Part shown: positions 37,993 to 47,034 of the stretch, piece after piece | Numbering within the stretch: the stretch's first letter is position 1 | How the letters are laid out: every line of letters begins with the position of its first letter | NCBI RefSeq assembly: GCF_005145045.1 | Contig: NZ_CP039692.1 | Span: 860,001-924,000 of the forward strand | From: Agrobacterium larrymoorei | Lineage (GTDB): Bacteria > Pseudomonadota > Alphaproteobacteria > Rhizobiales > Rhizobiaceae | Reading direction: 5' to 3' | DNA: 64,000 bases | Position numbers and translations under genes: made by a program | Notes under the pieces: model-generated | Databases searched by the model: none | Seen by the model: only the letters and a program-made list of their open reading frames with translations | Told to the model about the DNA's origin: nothing

Positions 37993-39084
37993 GTGGCGGA
38001 CAACGGGCGCTTTCTGATAGACCGCCGCAGCTTCATAAAGGCTGCGGGTGCGCCGTTCCTTGCATCGCTTGCGCCGCGCTCGCTCTTTGCGCTGGAACGG
38101 GCCGATGCCGTTTTCGCCTCAGCCTTTCGTGCGCGAGATGGGTCATACGGCGTGGCAACGTTGAGCGAGGCGGGAGAGATCATCGACAGGGTGGCGCTTC
38201 CGGCGCGCGCCCACGGCCTAGCCACAAGCCATGCAACGGGGATGACCGTCGCCTTTGCCCGCAGGCCGGGCACTTTCTTCGTAGCGTTCGATGCCACTCA
38301 TCAACGCCCGCCAATCGTGATGAACACACCGGAAGGCCGCCATTTCTATGGCCACGGCCAGTTTTCGCCCGATGGCAAGATTCTCTATGCCAGCGAGAAT
38401 GATTTCGATGGCAACCGCGGCGTGATCGGGCTGTACGACGCGCGCGACGGATTTCGGCGCATCGGGGAATATGATGCCCATGGCATAGGTACGCATGACA
38501 TGGCGGTCAGCGCGGATGGCGGGATGATCGTGATTGCCAATGGCGGCATCGAAACCCACCCGGATTTCGGCCGCACGAAGCTCAATATCGACCGGATGGA
38601 GCCGTCTCTCGTTCTGCTAGACGCCGCGAGCGGAGCGCTTATCCAGAAACATCGACTGCCGGATAAGCTCAGGCAGCTTTCCACGCGCCACGTGGACCTC
38701 GGCAATGACGGACGCATCTGGTTTGCCTGCCAGTATGAAGGCCCGCGCAATGATCTGCCGCCTTTGGTCGGCTGCTTTTCGAAAGGTGAGGATTTGCGCT
38801 TCATTTCGCTTCCTGAGGAAACGACCGGGCGTCTAGCGAATTATGTAGGTGCAATTGCGGTGAACCGCCACGATGGCATCGTCGGCCTGACGTCTCCCAA
38901 CGGCAACGCCTTCGTTACGCTGGATGAGAAGAGCGGCAGTGTTCTGAGCGAGACCAGTCTGCGAGAAGCGGCAGGTGTTGCGGCTGGGATTTCAGGCATG
39001 GTTGCTTCTTCCTATGACGGCCGGTTCGAGGGGCGCATCAGCGATGTCGCATGGGACCAGCACATCGTGCGGATTGCGCGCTAA
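37993..39084 (+). CDS. DUF1513 family protein with twin-arginine signal
   Basis: The 363-residue protein starts at GTG 37993, two bases after the second imelysin stop; the frame extends upstream into that gene and is not used. It has a TAT signal with DRRSFIKAAG and an export cleavage near SLFA. The mature part is beta-propeller-like, with repeats such as GHGQFSPDGKILYASEN. The function is unknown; DUF1513 genes recur beside imelysin and di-heme genes in proteobacteria. Confidence 0.88.
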   Translation: MADNGRFLIDRRSFIKAAGAPFLASLAPRSLFALERADAVFASAFRARDGSYGVATLSEAGEIIDRVALPARAHGLATSHATGMTVAFARRPGTFFVAFDATHQRPPIVMNTPEGRHFYGHGQFSPDGKILYASENDFDGNRGVIGLYDARDGFRRIGEYDAHGIGTHDMAVSADGGMIVIANGGIETHPDFGRTKLNIDRMEPSLVLLDAASGALIQKHRLPDKLRQLSTRHVDLGNDGRIWFACQYEGPRNDLPPLVGCFSKGEDLRFISLPEETTGRLANYVGAIAVNRHDGIVGLTSPNGNAFVTLDEKSGSVLSETSLREAAGVAAGISGMVASSYDGRFEGRISDVAWDQHIVRIAR

Positions 39085-39134
39085 ATTATTGAAATGACGC
39101 CGGAACCAAAGCCATTTCGTCGCATTGTTTCCGC

Positions 39135-39587
39135 ATGAAAAACGCGCTCGTTTATATCATCTTCATTGCGGTTGTGGTCACCATCGGCGCGTTGATCGGC
39201 ATCAACAACGTGCCGGGTGAGTGGTATCAAGCGCTGAACAAGCCGTGGTTCAATCCGCCGAACTCAATTTTCGGACCCGTCTGGACGACCCTTTACGTTT
39301 TGATTGCGATTGCCGGTGCCCGCACATGGTTGCAAAGCCGCATGGGTGGGCGCATGCAGCTGTGGGGCAGCCAGATGCTGCTCAACTTTCTTTGGTCACC
39401 CATCTTTTTCGGCATGGAAAGCCCTGCAGGTGCATTGATCATCATCATCCCGATGCTGATCTGCATCGTCGCCTTCATCGTCATGACCTCGACCCGCGAC
39501 CGGCTTTCGATGTGGCTGTTCGTGCCCTATGCCGCTTGGGTTTCCTTTGCCACATTGCTCAACGCCAGCATCGTTTACCTGAACTAA
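39135..39587 (+). CDS. TspO/MBR family membrane protein
   Basis: The 150-residue protein has five predicted membrane helices and the family pattern WYQALNKPWFNPPN and FGPVWTTLYVLIAIAGARTW. TspO proteins bind tetrapyrroles such as protoporphyrin IX and haem. It lies next to the haem- and iron-linked imelysin cluster, which may be significant, but it has its own ATG 50 bases downstream and no visible coupling. Confidence 0.92.
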   Translation: MKNALVYIIFIAVVVTIGALIGINNVPGEWYQALNKPWFNPPNSIFGPVWTTLYVLIAIAGARTWLQSRMGGRMQLWGSQMLLNFLWSPIFFGMESPAGALIIIIPMLICIVAFIVMTSTRDRLSMWLFVPYAAWVSFATLLNASIVYLN

Positions 39588-39660
39588 GAAGTGCCACGCC
39601 CCTTGTCTTGCAAGGCTACAGACGCCATGTCATTTTCGCAGAAAAATGAAAGGCAGGGGA

Positions 39661-40119
39661 ATGGTGTTCACCGATCCTGGCGATTTTCGCCAGCGAATTC
39701 AAAAAAGCTTTGCGCGCCAGGGCGTCGTTCAGGCAATCAAGGCGGAGCTATCACGTATCGAGCACCGGCTTGTGGAAATCGAACTGCCTTTTCACCCTAA
39801 ACTCACGCAGCAGCACGGCATTCTCCATGCGGGGGTCATAGCCGCCGCGCTCGATACCGCCTGCACCTATGCCGGTTACACGATCATCGAGCCGGAGGCG
39901 TCACTGCTTACCATCGAGTTCAAGGTCAACCTGATGTCGCCGGGGCGTGGCGAGCGTTTTCTGTTTCGCGGCGAAATCACCAAGCCGGGCAGCAATATCA
40001 TCGTTGCCGACGGACGCGCCTACGCCATTTCCGATGGCCCGGCCAAGCTGATCGCCTCCATGACGGGCACGATGATGGTTCTGAAGGGCCGGGAAGGTTT
40101 CAGTGAAAATGAGCTTTGA
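39661..40119 (+). CDS. PaaI-family acyl-CoA thioesterase
   Basis: The 152-residue hotdog-fold protein has QHGILHAGVIAAALDTACTYAG, the PaaI active-site region, and LLTIEFKVNLMSPGRG. It would hydrolyse small or aryl acyl-CoA thioesters. The ATG at 39661 follows AGGCAGGGGA, better than the ATG 15 bases earlier. It overlaps the next gene by 11 bases. Confidence 0.85.
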   Translation: MVFTDPGDFRQRIQKSFARQGVVQAIKAELSRIEHRLVEIELPFHPKLTQQHGILHAGVIAAALDTACTYAGYTIIEPEASLLTIEFKVNLMSPGRGERFLFRGEITKPGSNIIVADGRAYAISDGPAKLIASMTGTMMVLKGREGFSENEL

Positions 40120-40747
40120 ACTGGTCGAAATCGAGGGCAAGCGCCTTCTCTTCGTAATGGCGGCTGATGCCGAATATGGGCCGCATCTGAAAGCGCGGTT
40201 CAAACCTTTAATGACAGGCGTCGGGCCGGTTGAGGCTGCGGTTTCCTTGACTGCGGCTCTTAGCGAACTCAACACGCAGTCCCGTTTGCCGCATCTCGTC
40301 GTTTCGCTCGGCTCTGCAGGATCGCGCAGTCTCGAACAGGCCGAAGTCTATCAGGCAACCTCCGTTTCCTATCGCGACATGGATGCCTCCGCCTTCGGTT
40401 TCGAGAAGGGGCGGACACCGTTTCTCGATCTTCCCGCCGAAGTATCGTTGCCTTTCGTCATACCTGATGTGGCCACCGCACGGCTCTCTACGGGCGCTAA
40501 TGTCGTCTCCGGTACCATGTACGATCTTATCGACGCCGATATGGTGGAAATGGAGACGTTTGCGATTTTGCGCGCCTGCCAACGCTTCGGCATTCCCTTG
40601 GTTGGCCTGCGTGGCATCTCGGATGGCAAGGCGGATGTGCATCAAATCGATGACTGGACAGAGTATCTGCATGTCATCGATGAGAAACTGGCAGCGGCTG
40701 TGGATCGGTTGTGCGATGCGATAAAGAGTGGGGCAATTACTCTGTAA
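40109..40747 (+). CDS. 5'-methylthioadenosine/S-adenosylhomocysteine nucleosidase-like protein
   Basis: The 212-residue protein resembles the MTA/SAH nucleosidase and purine phosphorylase superfamily: LVVSLGSAGS near the middle, VVSGTMYD, and DMVEMETFAILRACQRFGIPLVGLRGISDG with the catalytic-type Glu and Asp. It would cleave adenine from MTA or SAH. Start ATG 40109 is used; a GTG lies 6 bases upstream. It overlaps the thioesterase gene. Confidence 0.85.
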   Translation: MSFELVEIEGKRLLFVMAADAEYGPHLKARFKPLMTGVGPVEAAVSLTAALSELNTQSRLPHLVVSLGSAGSRSLEQAEVYQATSVSYRDMDASAFGFEKGRTPFLDLPAEVSLPFVIPDVATARLSTGANVVSGTMYDLIDADMVEMETFAILRACQRFGIPLVGLRGISDGKADVHQIDDWTEYLHVIDEKLAAAVDRLCDAIKSGAITL

Positions 40748-40829
40748 GGCTTGCGCTGTCGCGTATTTTCTGGCTTTTCAGGGCATCTGCCGGGTTGCCT
40801 TACGTCCGGCAATTCTTTAAAGGCTCGCC

Positions 40830-42407
40830 ATGACCCAGATAGCCCATCCCGACAGCATCCTCATCATCGATTTCGGCAGCCAGGTGACGCAGTTGATTGC
40901 GCGCCGTGTTCGCGAAGCCGGCGTCTATTGCGAAATCCACCCGTTTCAGAGCGCGGACGAAGCCTTCCAGAAACTGCAGCCGAAGGGCGTCATTTTCTCC
41001 GGCGGCCCGGCATCGGTAACGGCAGAGGGAAGCCCGCGCGCGCCGCAGGCTGTGTTCGATGCAGGCATTCCGATCCTCGGCATCTGCTACGGCCAGCAGA
41101 CACTCTGCACCCAGCTGGGTGGCACGGTAGAAGGCGGCCATGCCGCGGAATTCGGTCGCGCCGATATCGAGATCAGACAAGCAAGCCCACTCTTTGACGG
41201 CTTCTGGGAACTCGGCGGACGCTACCCCGTCTGGATGAGCCATGGCGACCGCGTCACGCAGCTGCCAGTCGGCTTCGAAGTGGCCGCAACCTCCGAGAAC
41301 GCGCCTTTCGCCATCGCCGTCAATGAAGAGCGCCGATACTATACGACGATGTTCCACCCGGAAGTGGTGCATACGCCGGATGGTGCAAAGCTGCTTTCCA
41401 ACTTCGTGCACAAGATCGTTGGCCTCAAGTCCGACTGGACGATGGCCGCCTATCGCGCCGAGATGATCCGCAAGATTCGTGAGCAGGTTGGTGATGGTCG
41501 CGTGCTTTGCGCCCTTTCCGGCGGCGTCGATTCTTCCGTAGCGGCTATCCTCATTCACGAAGCTATCGGCGATCAACTGACCTGCGTTTACGTCGATCAC
41601 GGCCTGATGCGTCTTGCCGAGAGCGAGCAGGTCGTCGGCATGTTCCGCGATCACTACAATATCCCGCTCGTTCACGTCGATGCATCCGACCTTTTCTTGA
41701 CGGAACTGGCTGGCGTTTCCGATCCTGAAGTCAAGCGCAAGACCATCGGACGCCTGTTCATCGAAACCTTCGAGGCCGAAGCTGCGAAGATCGCGGCTGA
41801 CGGCAAGGGCGCACCGGCGTTTCTGGCGCAGGGCACGCTCTACCCCGACGTCATCGAAAGCGTCTCTTTCTCGGGCGGCCCGTCCGTCACGATCAAGAGC
41901 CACCACAATGTCGGTGGCCTGCCTGAGCGCATGAACATGAAGCTGGTCGAGCCGCTTCGTGAACTGTTCAAGGACGAAGTCCGCGCGCTTGGCCGTGAAC
42001 TCGGCCTGCCGGAAAGCTTCATTGGGCGCCACCCCTTCCCAGGCCCGGGCCTCGCCATCCGCTGCCCCGGCGTCGTGACACGCGAAAAGCTGGACATTCT
42101 GCGCAAAGCCGACGCGATCTACCTCGACGAAATCCGCAAGGCCGGTCTCTACGACACGATCTGGCAGGCTTTCGCTGTGCTGCTCCCGGTCCAGACCGTC
42201 GGCGTCATGGGCGATTACCGCACCTACGACTTCGTCTGCGCCCTTCGCGCCGTAACCTCCGTGGACGGCATGACGGCGGACTTCTACCCCTACGACATGA
42301 ACTTCCTCGGTCGCGCAGCCACGCGCATCATCAACGAGGTCAAGGGCATCAACCGCGTGGTCTACGACGTAACGTCCAAGCCACCGGGTACGATTGAGTG
42401 GGAATAA
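40830..42407 (+). CDS. guaA: GMP synthase (glutamine-hydrolysing)
   Basis: GuaA converts XMP to GMP using glutamine and ATP. The 525-residue protein has a glutamine amidotransferase domain with nucleophile Cys in GICYGQQTL and His/Glu in FHPEVVHT, an ATP pyrophosphatase domain with PP-loop SGGVDSSV, and the C-terminal dimerisation domain ending [10 protein letters not shown] hairpin terminator follows. Confidence 0.97.
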   Translation: MTQIAHPDSILIIDFGSQVTQLIARRVREAGVYCEIHPFQSADEAFQKLQPKGVIFSGGPASVTAEGSPRAPQAVFDAGIPILGICYGQQTLCTQLGGTVEGGHAAEFGRADIEIRQASPLFDGFWELGGRYPVWMSHGDRVTQLPVGFEVAATSENAPFAIAVNEERRYYTTMFHPEVVHTPDGAKLLSNFVHKIVGLKSDWTMAAYRAEMIRKIREQVGDGRVLCALSGGVDSSVAAILIHEAIGDQLTCVYVDHGLMRLAESEQVVGMFRDHYNIPLVHVDASDLFLTELAGVSDPEVKRKTIGRLFIETFEAEAAKIAADGKGAPAFLAQGTLYPDVIESVSFSGGPSVTIKSHHNVGGLPERMNMKLVEPLRELFKDEVRALGRELGLPESFIGRHPFPGPGLAIRCPGVVTREKLDILRKADAIYLDEIRKAGLYDTIWQAFAVLLPVQTVGVMGDYRTYDFVCALRAVTSVDGMTADFYPYDMNFLGRAATRIINEVKGINRVVYDVTSKPPGTIEWE

Positions 42408-42429
42408 GGTTGAAGTGACTGCTTCTGTT

Positions 42430-42469
42430 AAAGCCGGGTGTCGCGAAAAAGCGGGATCCGGCTTTTTTA
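42430..42469 (+). terminator. Rho-independent terminator of guaA
   Basis: Outer arms AAGCCGG and CCGGCTT, with a partly paired interior, are followed by a T-run. Confidence 0.82.
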
Positions 42470-42525
42470 TTGAAAATCACAGGGAATGATCGTATCTTAC
42501 ATTCGTCTTACTTTGAGGTGATGGT

Positions 42526-42801
42526 ATGTCTCAACCTGAGAAGCTAACAACAACCGTCTCCACCAAAGGGCAGGTCATTCTTCCCAAGGCAATACGCCAG
42601 CACCGGGACTGGGGCGCGGGGACGCGTTTGACGGTTGAAGAAACGGCAGAAGGCGTTCTTCTGAAACGCATGCCCACATTTGCGCCAACACGATCAGCCG
42701 ATGTGTTTGGGATGTTGCCCAACGACGGCGCACCGAAAACGCTTGAGGATATGGACAGCGCAATTCTAGCCGAGGCGCGCCGAAGCCATGATCGCGATTG
42801 A
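42526..42801 (+). CDS. vapB: VapB-type antitoxin (AbrB/MazE/SpoVT DNA-binding fold)
   Basis: The 91-residue protein starts with an AbrB-like swapped-hairpin domain (TTVSTKGQVILPKAIRQH, about 9-26), followed by a short toxin-binding tail. It would repress its own promoter and neutralise the toxin downstream. It overlaps vapC by 14 bases, the usual arrangement. It sits after the guaA terminator. Confidence 0.9.
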   Translation: MSQPEKLTTTVSTKGQVILPKAIRQHRDWGAGTRLTVEETAEGVLLKRMPTFAPTRSADVFGMLPNDGAPKTLEDMDSAILAEARRSHDRD

Positions 42802-43177
42802 TACCAATATCATCGTCCGTTACCTGACCGCAGATCATCCTGAACAATCGCCGCGAGCGCGTGTGATTGTAGATGGCCAAGCTGTGTTCGTGGCCGTCAC
42901 TGTTGCATTGGAAACTGAATGGGTGTTGCGCAGCGCCTATGGCTACAGCAGAGTCGTTGCTGCAAATGCCATTCGTGCATTTTTGGGGCTGCCGACCGTC
43001 ACCATCGAAGACGCCGATCTGGTCGCAACGTCACTGGATTTGGCCGAAGATGGTTTGGACTTTGGCGATGCATTGCATCTGGTACGAACAATGCAGTGCG
43101 ATGGTTTCGTCACTTTTGATCGTAAATTTGTAAAAGCCGCTCAAACTGCCGGCTATGATTTGATATCGGAAGCCTGA
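42788..43177 (+). CDS. vapC: VapC-type PIN-domain toxin
   Basis: The 129-residue PIN-domain protein is a probable ribonuclease of a type II toxin-antitoxin system. Acidic active-site residues are present: Asp in MIAIDTN, Glu in LETEWVL, and Asp in DFGDALHL and FVTFDRKF. The RNA target is unknown. It overlaps vapB. Confidence 0.9.
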   Translation: MIAIDTNIIVRYLTADHPEQSPRARVIVDGQAVFVAVTVALETEWVLRSAYGYSRVVAANAIRAFLGLPTVTIEDADLVATSLDLAEDGLDFGDALHLVRTMQCDGFVTFDRKFVKAAQTAGYDLISEA

Positions 43178-43222
43178 TAATATCCGCGTCTCGCAGAGAT
43201 GCGTCGTCTTTATACCAATCAA

Positions 43223-43244
43223 GGCGAGGCTGGAATACCTCGCC
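43223..43244. terminator. Hairpin between vapC and the small minus-strand gene
   Basis: Arms GGCGAGG (43223-43229) and CCTCGCC (43238-43244). It lies between two convergent genes and is probably shared; there is no clear T-run. Confidence 0.4.
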
Positions 43245-43260
43245 AGCATATGGAAACGTC

Positions 43261-43428
43261 TTAGAGCTGAACCTTGTCGAAGGCCTGACGGTCGATGCCA
43301 AGCGCGTCGAGGTCAGAAGCAGCAGGCTTGCGGTGCGCACGAACTGCTGCGGAAACAGCAACGGCAGCGCCGAAAACAGCAAGGGTTTCACCGAAAAACT
43401 TACGCGATGTCTTTGCAACCGAACGCAT
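43261..43428 (-). CDS. Small membrane protein, 55 residues
   Basis: ATG 43428 has an excellent ribosome-binding site (AAGGAG) and opens a 55-residue frame: basic N-terminus, one hydrophobic stretch (about 12-26, GETLAVFGAAVAVSA), then a basic and acidic C-terminus ending AFDKVQL. I do not recognise the family. The strong start signal and composition argue that it is real. Confidence 0.68.
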   Translation of the reverse strand: MRSVAKTSRKFFGETLAVFGAAVAVSAAVRAHRKPAASDLDALGIDRQAFDKVQL

Positions 43429-43619
43429 TTCTTTCTCCTTTTGGGTTGCCCTGAATATGGTCAAAACCACCCCGCGCTACAACTCATGATATAGCGTGGG
43501 AGCCATGCAGCTTAGCTCGAACTCGTTTGGATGCCAGCTACGCTAAAATTGCATAGGTGGCTAAGGTTTGACTGCGCCGAGGATTTTGCTAATTCAGAAT
43601 GAGCAAGGGAGAATCTGCC

Positions 43620-43970
43620 ATGGCGACGACGATTTACGGTATCAAGAACTGCGATACGATGAAGAAGGCGCGCACGTGGCTTGAGACTAATGGCATCGAG
43701 AACAGCTTTCACGACTACAAGGCTAGCGGCATCGACCGTCAGCATCTTGAAGCATGGTGCGATGCCGCCGGATGGGAAACCGTTCTGAACCGGGCTGGCA
43801 CCACTTTCAAGAAGCTGGACGACGCGCAGAAGAATGATCTCAACCGCGAAAAGGCCATCGAACTGATGATGGAACAGCCCTCCATGATCAAGCGACCTGT
43901 ACTGGAGGCCGACGGCAAGATTACTGTCGGCTTCAAGCCCGACACCTATGCAGCGCTGTTCAACCGATAA
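43620..43970 (+). CDS. ArsC-family reductase-like protein (YffB type)
   Basis: The 116-residue thioredoxin-fold protein has YGIKNCDTMKKARTW at the N-terminus and the C-terminal KRPVLE motif. It belongs to the ArsC/Spx/YffB group; with CDTMKKA it is more like the YffB subgroup than a true arsenate reductase. The ATG at 43620 follows GGGAG; an upstream in-frame ATG at 43599 is less well placed. Confidence 0.88.
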   Translation: MATTIYGIKNCDTMKKARTWLETNGIENSFHDYKASGIDRQHLEAWCDAAGWETVLNRAGTTFKKLDDAQKNDLNREKAIELMMEQPSMIKRPVLEADGKITVGFKPDTYAALFNR

Positions 43971-43975
43971 ATGCC

Positions 43976-44452
43976 ATGTCGAAAACCACGCGCGCGACGC
44001 AGATGCTGACCAAGGCTGGCGTGTCTTTCACGACCGTTACCTATGATTACGATCCCAATGCCGACCGCATCGGGCTTCAAGCCGCAGAAGCCATCGGAGA
44101 GCCGCCGCATATCGTTTTGAAAACGCTGATGGCGGAGGTGGATGGCAAGGCGGTCTGCGTGGTCGTGCCTTCCGACCGTGAGGTCAGCATGAAAAAACTG
44201 GCCGCTACTTTCGGCGGCAAGTCTGCCAATATGATGAAGCCTGCGGATGCCGAACGGGCCACGGGATATCATGTCGGTGGTATCAGCCCCTTCGGACAGA
44301 AGAAGCTTGTGCCGACTGCAATCGAGGTGCAGGCCATGGACCACGACTATGTTTACATGAATGGCGGGCAGCGCGGTTTGCAGATTCGCGTTTCGCCGAA
44401 AGATGCGCTTGCCGTTCTCAACGCAAAGGCCGCCGCTCTCATCGCTGATTGA
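43976..44452 (+). CDS. ybaK: Cys-tRNA(Pro) deacylase, YbaK/EbsC family
   Basis: The 158-residue protein edits Cys-tRNA(Pro) and related mischarged tRNAs. It has the YbaK fold with VLKTLMAEVDGKAVCVVVP, the lysine-rich KKLAATFGGKSANM and the GGISPFGQKK loop. It begins 5 bases after the ArsC-like gene, so they form an operon. Confidence 0.92.
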   Translation: MSKTTRATQMLTKAGVSFTTVTYDYDPNADRIGLQAAEAIGEPPHIVLKTLMAEVDGKAVCVVVPSDREVSMKKLAATFGGKSANMMKPADAERATGYHVGGISPFGQKKLVPTAIEVQAMDHDYVYMNGGQRGLQIRVSPKDALAVLNAKAAALIAD

Positions 44453-44547
44453 GAGGGCGGATTGAGAAGACCGCATCAACACGGTTGGCTTTCTCGCCGT
44501 ATGGTCTATTGTCCTCACCTCTTCAAGCAGACATGTGAAGGCAGATC

Positions 44548-45786
44548 ATGAGCGTTTCCCCTATCGATCCCGTCAAACTCGAAAAGCTGGCCGAAGTCGC
44601 CGTCAAGGTCGGGCTTCAGCTCCAGAAGGATCAGGATCTGGTCATCACGGCGCCGCTCGCGGCCTTGCCGCTGGTGCGCCTTTTGACCAAGCACGCCTAT
44701 TTAGCTGGCAGCGGTCTCGTCACCACCTTCTATTCCGACGAGGAAACCACGCTTGCCCGCTACACCCACGCGAGCGATGCGAATTTCGACAAGGCATCCG
44801 GTTGGCTCTATGAGGGTATGGCGAAGGCCTATGCCAATGGCGCAGCGCGTCTGGCCATTTCCGGCGACAACCCGATGCTGCTTTCCGAGCAGAACCCGGC
44901 AAAGGTGGCGCGCGCCAACAAGGCCAACTCCACCGCTTACAAGCCAGCGCTGGAGAAGATTTCCAACTTCGACATCAACTGGAACATCATTTCCTATCCC
45001 AACCCGTCCTGGGCGAAGCAGGTCTTCCCGGGCGTGAGTGAGGATGAGGCGGTGCGCAAGCTGGCAGATGCGATTTTCGCGGCATCCCGCGTGGATGTTG
45101 CCGATCCGGTGGCTGCATGGGCCGAGCATAATGCCAACCTCGCCAAGCGCTCCAAGTGGCTGAATGGCGAACGCTTCTCAGCCCTGCACTTCACAGGCCC
45201 CGGCACCGATGTCACCATCGGCCTTGCGGATGGCCACGAATGGCACGGCGGCGCATCGATGGCGAAGAACGGCGTTACTTGCAACCCCAACATTCCGACC
45301 GAAGAAGTGTTCACCACGCCGCATGCACTGCGGGTCGATGGTTACGTTTCCAGCACCAAGCCGCTGTCGCATCAGGGCACGCTGATCGATGATATTAGAG
45401 TGACGTTCGAGGGCGGTCGCATCGTGGAGGCCAAGGCCTCCAAGGGAGAATCCGTGCTGAATAAGGTGCTCGATACCGATGAGGGCGCGCGTCGTCTGGG
45501 TGAAGTTGCGCTGGTGCCGCATTCCTCGCCAATTTCGGCAAGCGGTATTCTGTTCTACAACACGCTGTTCGATGAAAACGCATCTTGCCACATCGCGCTT
45601 GGCCAGTGCTACTCCAAGTGCTTCATCGACGGCGCGTCGCTCAGTCAGGATCAGATCAAGGCGCAGGGCGGCAATTCCAGCCTGATCCACATCGACTGGA
45701 TGATCGGCTCCGACAAGGTCGATATCGACGGCGTCACAGCCGATGGCGCCAAGGTGCCGGTTATGCGCAAGGGCGAGTGGGCCTAA
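44548..45786 (+). CDS. M29 family aminopeptidase
   Basis: The 412-residue metallopeptidase matches thermophilic aminopeptidase T: FYSDEETTLARY, SGDNPMLLSE, HFTGPGTDVTIGL, the metal-ligand stretch EVALVPHSSPIS, and SLIHIDWMIGSDKVDIDG at the end. It is probably cytoplasmic, with no signal peptide. It is convergent with the citrate synthase-like gene. Confidence 0.93.
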   Translation: MSVSPIDPVKLEKLAEVAVKVGLQLQKDQDLVITAPLAALPLVRLLTKHAYLAGSGLVTTFYSDEETTLARYTHASDANFDKASGWLYEGMAKAYANGAARLAISGDNPMLLSEQNPAKVARANKANSTAYKPALEKISNFDINWNIISYPNPSWAKQVFPGVSEDEAVRKLADAIFAASRVDVADPVAAWAEHNANLAKRSKWLNGERFSALHFTGPGTDVTIGLADGHEWHGGASMAKNGVTCNPNIPTEEVFTTPHALRVDGYVSSTKPLSHQGTLIDDIRVTFEGGRIVEAKASKGESVLNKVLDTDEGARRLGEVALVPHSSPISASGILFYNTLFDENASCHIALGQCYSKCFIDGASLSQDQIKAQGGNSSLIHIDWMIGSDKVDIDGVTADGAKVPVMRKGEWA

Positions 45787-45794
45787 ACGCCTGA

Positions 45795-45829
45795 CAGGCT
45801 ACCAAGCATTATTGTGCAGTAGTAGCCTG
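45795..45829. terminator. Hairpin between convergent aminopeptidase and citrate synthase-like genes
   Basis: Arms CAGGCTAC (45795-45802) and GTAGCCTG (45822-45829) with a 19-base AT-rich loop. There is no T-run; it is a candidate bidirectional transcript end. Confidence 0.4.
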
Positions 45830-45831
45830 CC

Positions 45832-46977
45832 TCAAGTCTCAGAGTAGTGGGCACGTGGCCGGATCATGTGCCCACTTTCCACCTGTTCCAACGCATGGGC
45901 TAACCAGCCCACCGTGCGCGCCAGTGCAAAAATGACCAATGGCGCGTCATCCGGCAGATCAAATGTGGCTGCTAAGGCTGCTAAGGCAAAATCGATATTC
46001 GGTGGCTCGCCCAGCAAATCCTCGCCTTCGATTGCCAGCGAAGCGTAGATAGCTGGCATTTCAAAACTGCTCAGAATGACTTTAGCGCGTGGATCGCCGC
46101 GCGGATAAAGCGGGTGGCCAAATGCGCGCAAGGCACCTTTGAACGGCATTGAACGCTGCACCGCCTCGCGTGCACCGACCAAACTCGCCTGTCGAACAAG
46201 GTCCATAACGCTGAGCCATGCTCCGCCGTGCCGCGGGCCGGTAAGCGTGACGAGCCCGGAAAGTGTCGCCGCAGACAGTGATGCCCCCGAAGATGCCGTA
46301 ACACGGGCGGCGAAGGCCGAGACGTTGAGTTCATGCTCGGCGGCCAGAACCAGAGACTTGCGAATGGGTTCTGCGGCTTCAGGGCGCCTCCAACCCGTAG
46401 CAAGCCGCTGGTGCATTGGCATCTGATCGGGCGATGGCGCTAGGCCCGCAGCGACGGTGGACAACACATCGGCGGCCTCTGCTCTTAACGCTTCCGGCGT
46501 TCGATCAATCGATGGAGGATCTTCCGTGACCCGATCCGCAAGGCTTCTCATTGCAACGGCCAAACGGGAAAGATGCTGCAACTCGGCCTTACCCGCACTG
46601 AAATCCGCGTTCGGCGCTTGCCAGAGTAATTTCGCTATGTCTTCCAAGGTCGCGCTGGCGGAGAGATCGGACGATTCGAGGCCCCGATAAAACAACCTGC
46701 CTTGAGCTATTTTGGAAATAGAGGTGGACAGTATCGGATCGCCCCAGCGGATGGCCTGCGCTGCAACGACATCCGCCTGTCTACGGCCTGAATGACGTTC
46801 CGCAAGCCGCAATACGTCATCGCTGTGATAACGGCTTCGGCGTGGATCGGCTGGATCGGGCTTGGCGCGGATACGCCCGCGGCTGACATTGGCGTAAAGG
46901 GTCTGCGGCTTCGTACCAAGCTTGGCGAGAGCCTCTTCAGCGGTCATCCAAAAGACGTTCATGTTGATCGATTTCAT
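45832..46977 (-). CDS. Citrate synthase-like protein with N-terminal DNA-binding-like domain
   Basis: The 381-residue protein has a MerR/excisionase-like N-terminus (about 9-60: WMTAEEALAKLGTKPQTLYAN, YHSDDVLRL) joined to a short citrate synthase domain. In the latter, GPRHGGAW and FGHPLYPRGDPRA supply the two His and NIDFALAAL the Asp. This layout is known in Alphaproteobacteria, but the role (enzyme or regulator) is unclear. The start is ATG 46977, with no clear ribosome-binding site. It is divergent from a second citrate synthase paralogue. Confidence 0.85.
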   Translation of the reverse strand: MKSINMNVFWMTAEEALAKLGTKPQTLYANVSRGRIRAKPDPADPRRSRYHSDDVLRLAERHSGRRQADVVAAQAIRWGDPILSTSISKIAQGRLFYRGLESSDLSASATLEDIAKLLWQAPNADFSAGKAELQHLSRLAVAMRSLADRVTEDPPSIDRTPEALRAEAADVLSTVAAGLAPSPDQMPMHQRLATGWRRPEAAEPIRKSLVLAAEHELNVSAFAARVTASSGASLSAATLSGLVTLTGPRHGGAWLSVMDLVRQASLVGAREAVQRSMPFKGALRAFGHPLYPRGDPRAKVILSSFEMPAIYASLAIEGEDLLGEPPNIDFALAALAATFDLPDDAPLVIFALARTVGWLAHALEQVESGHMIRPRAHYSET

Positions 46978-47034
46978 CAAGATTGACGCTACTAAAAGTA
47001 AATCTGATGATCATCGGCGTAAAGGAGAAAGCCA

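Noticed and set aside
40800..42032. A 410-residue minus-strand reading frame opposite guaA
   Set aside because: guaA is unambiguous and the reverse frame has no family features.
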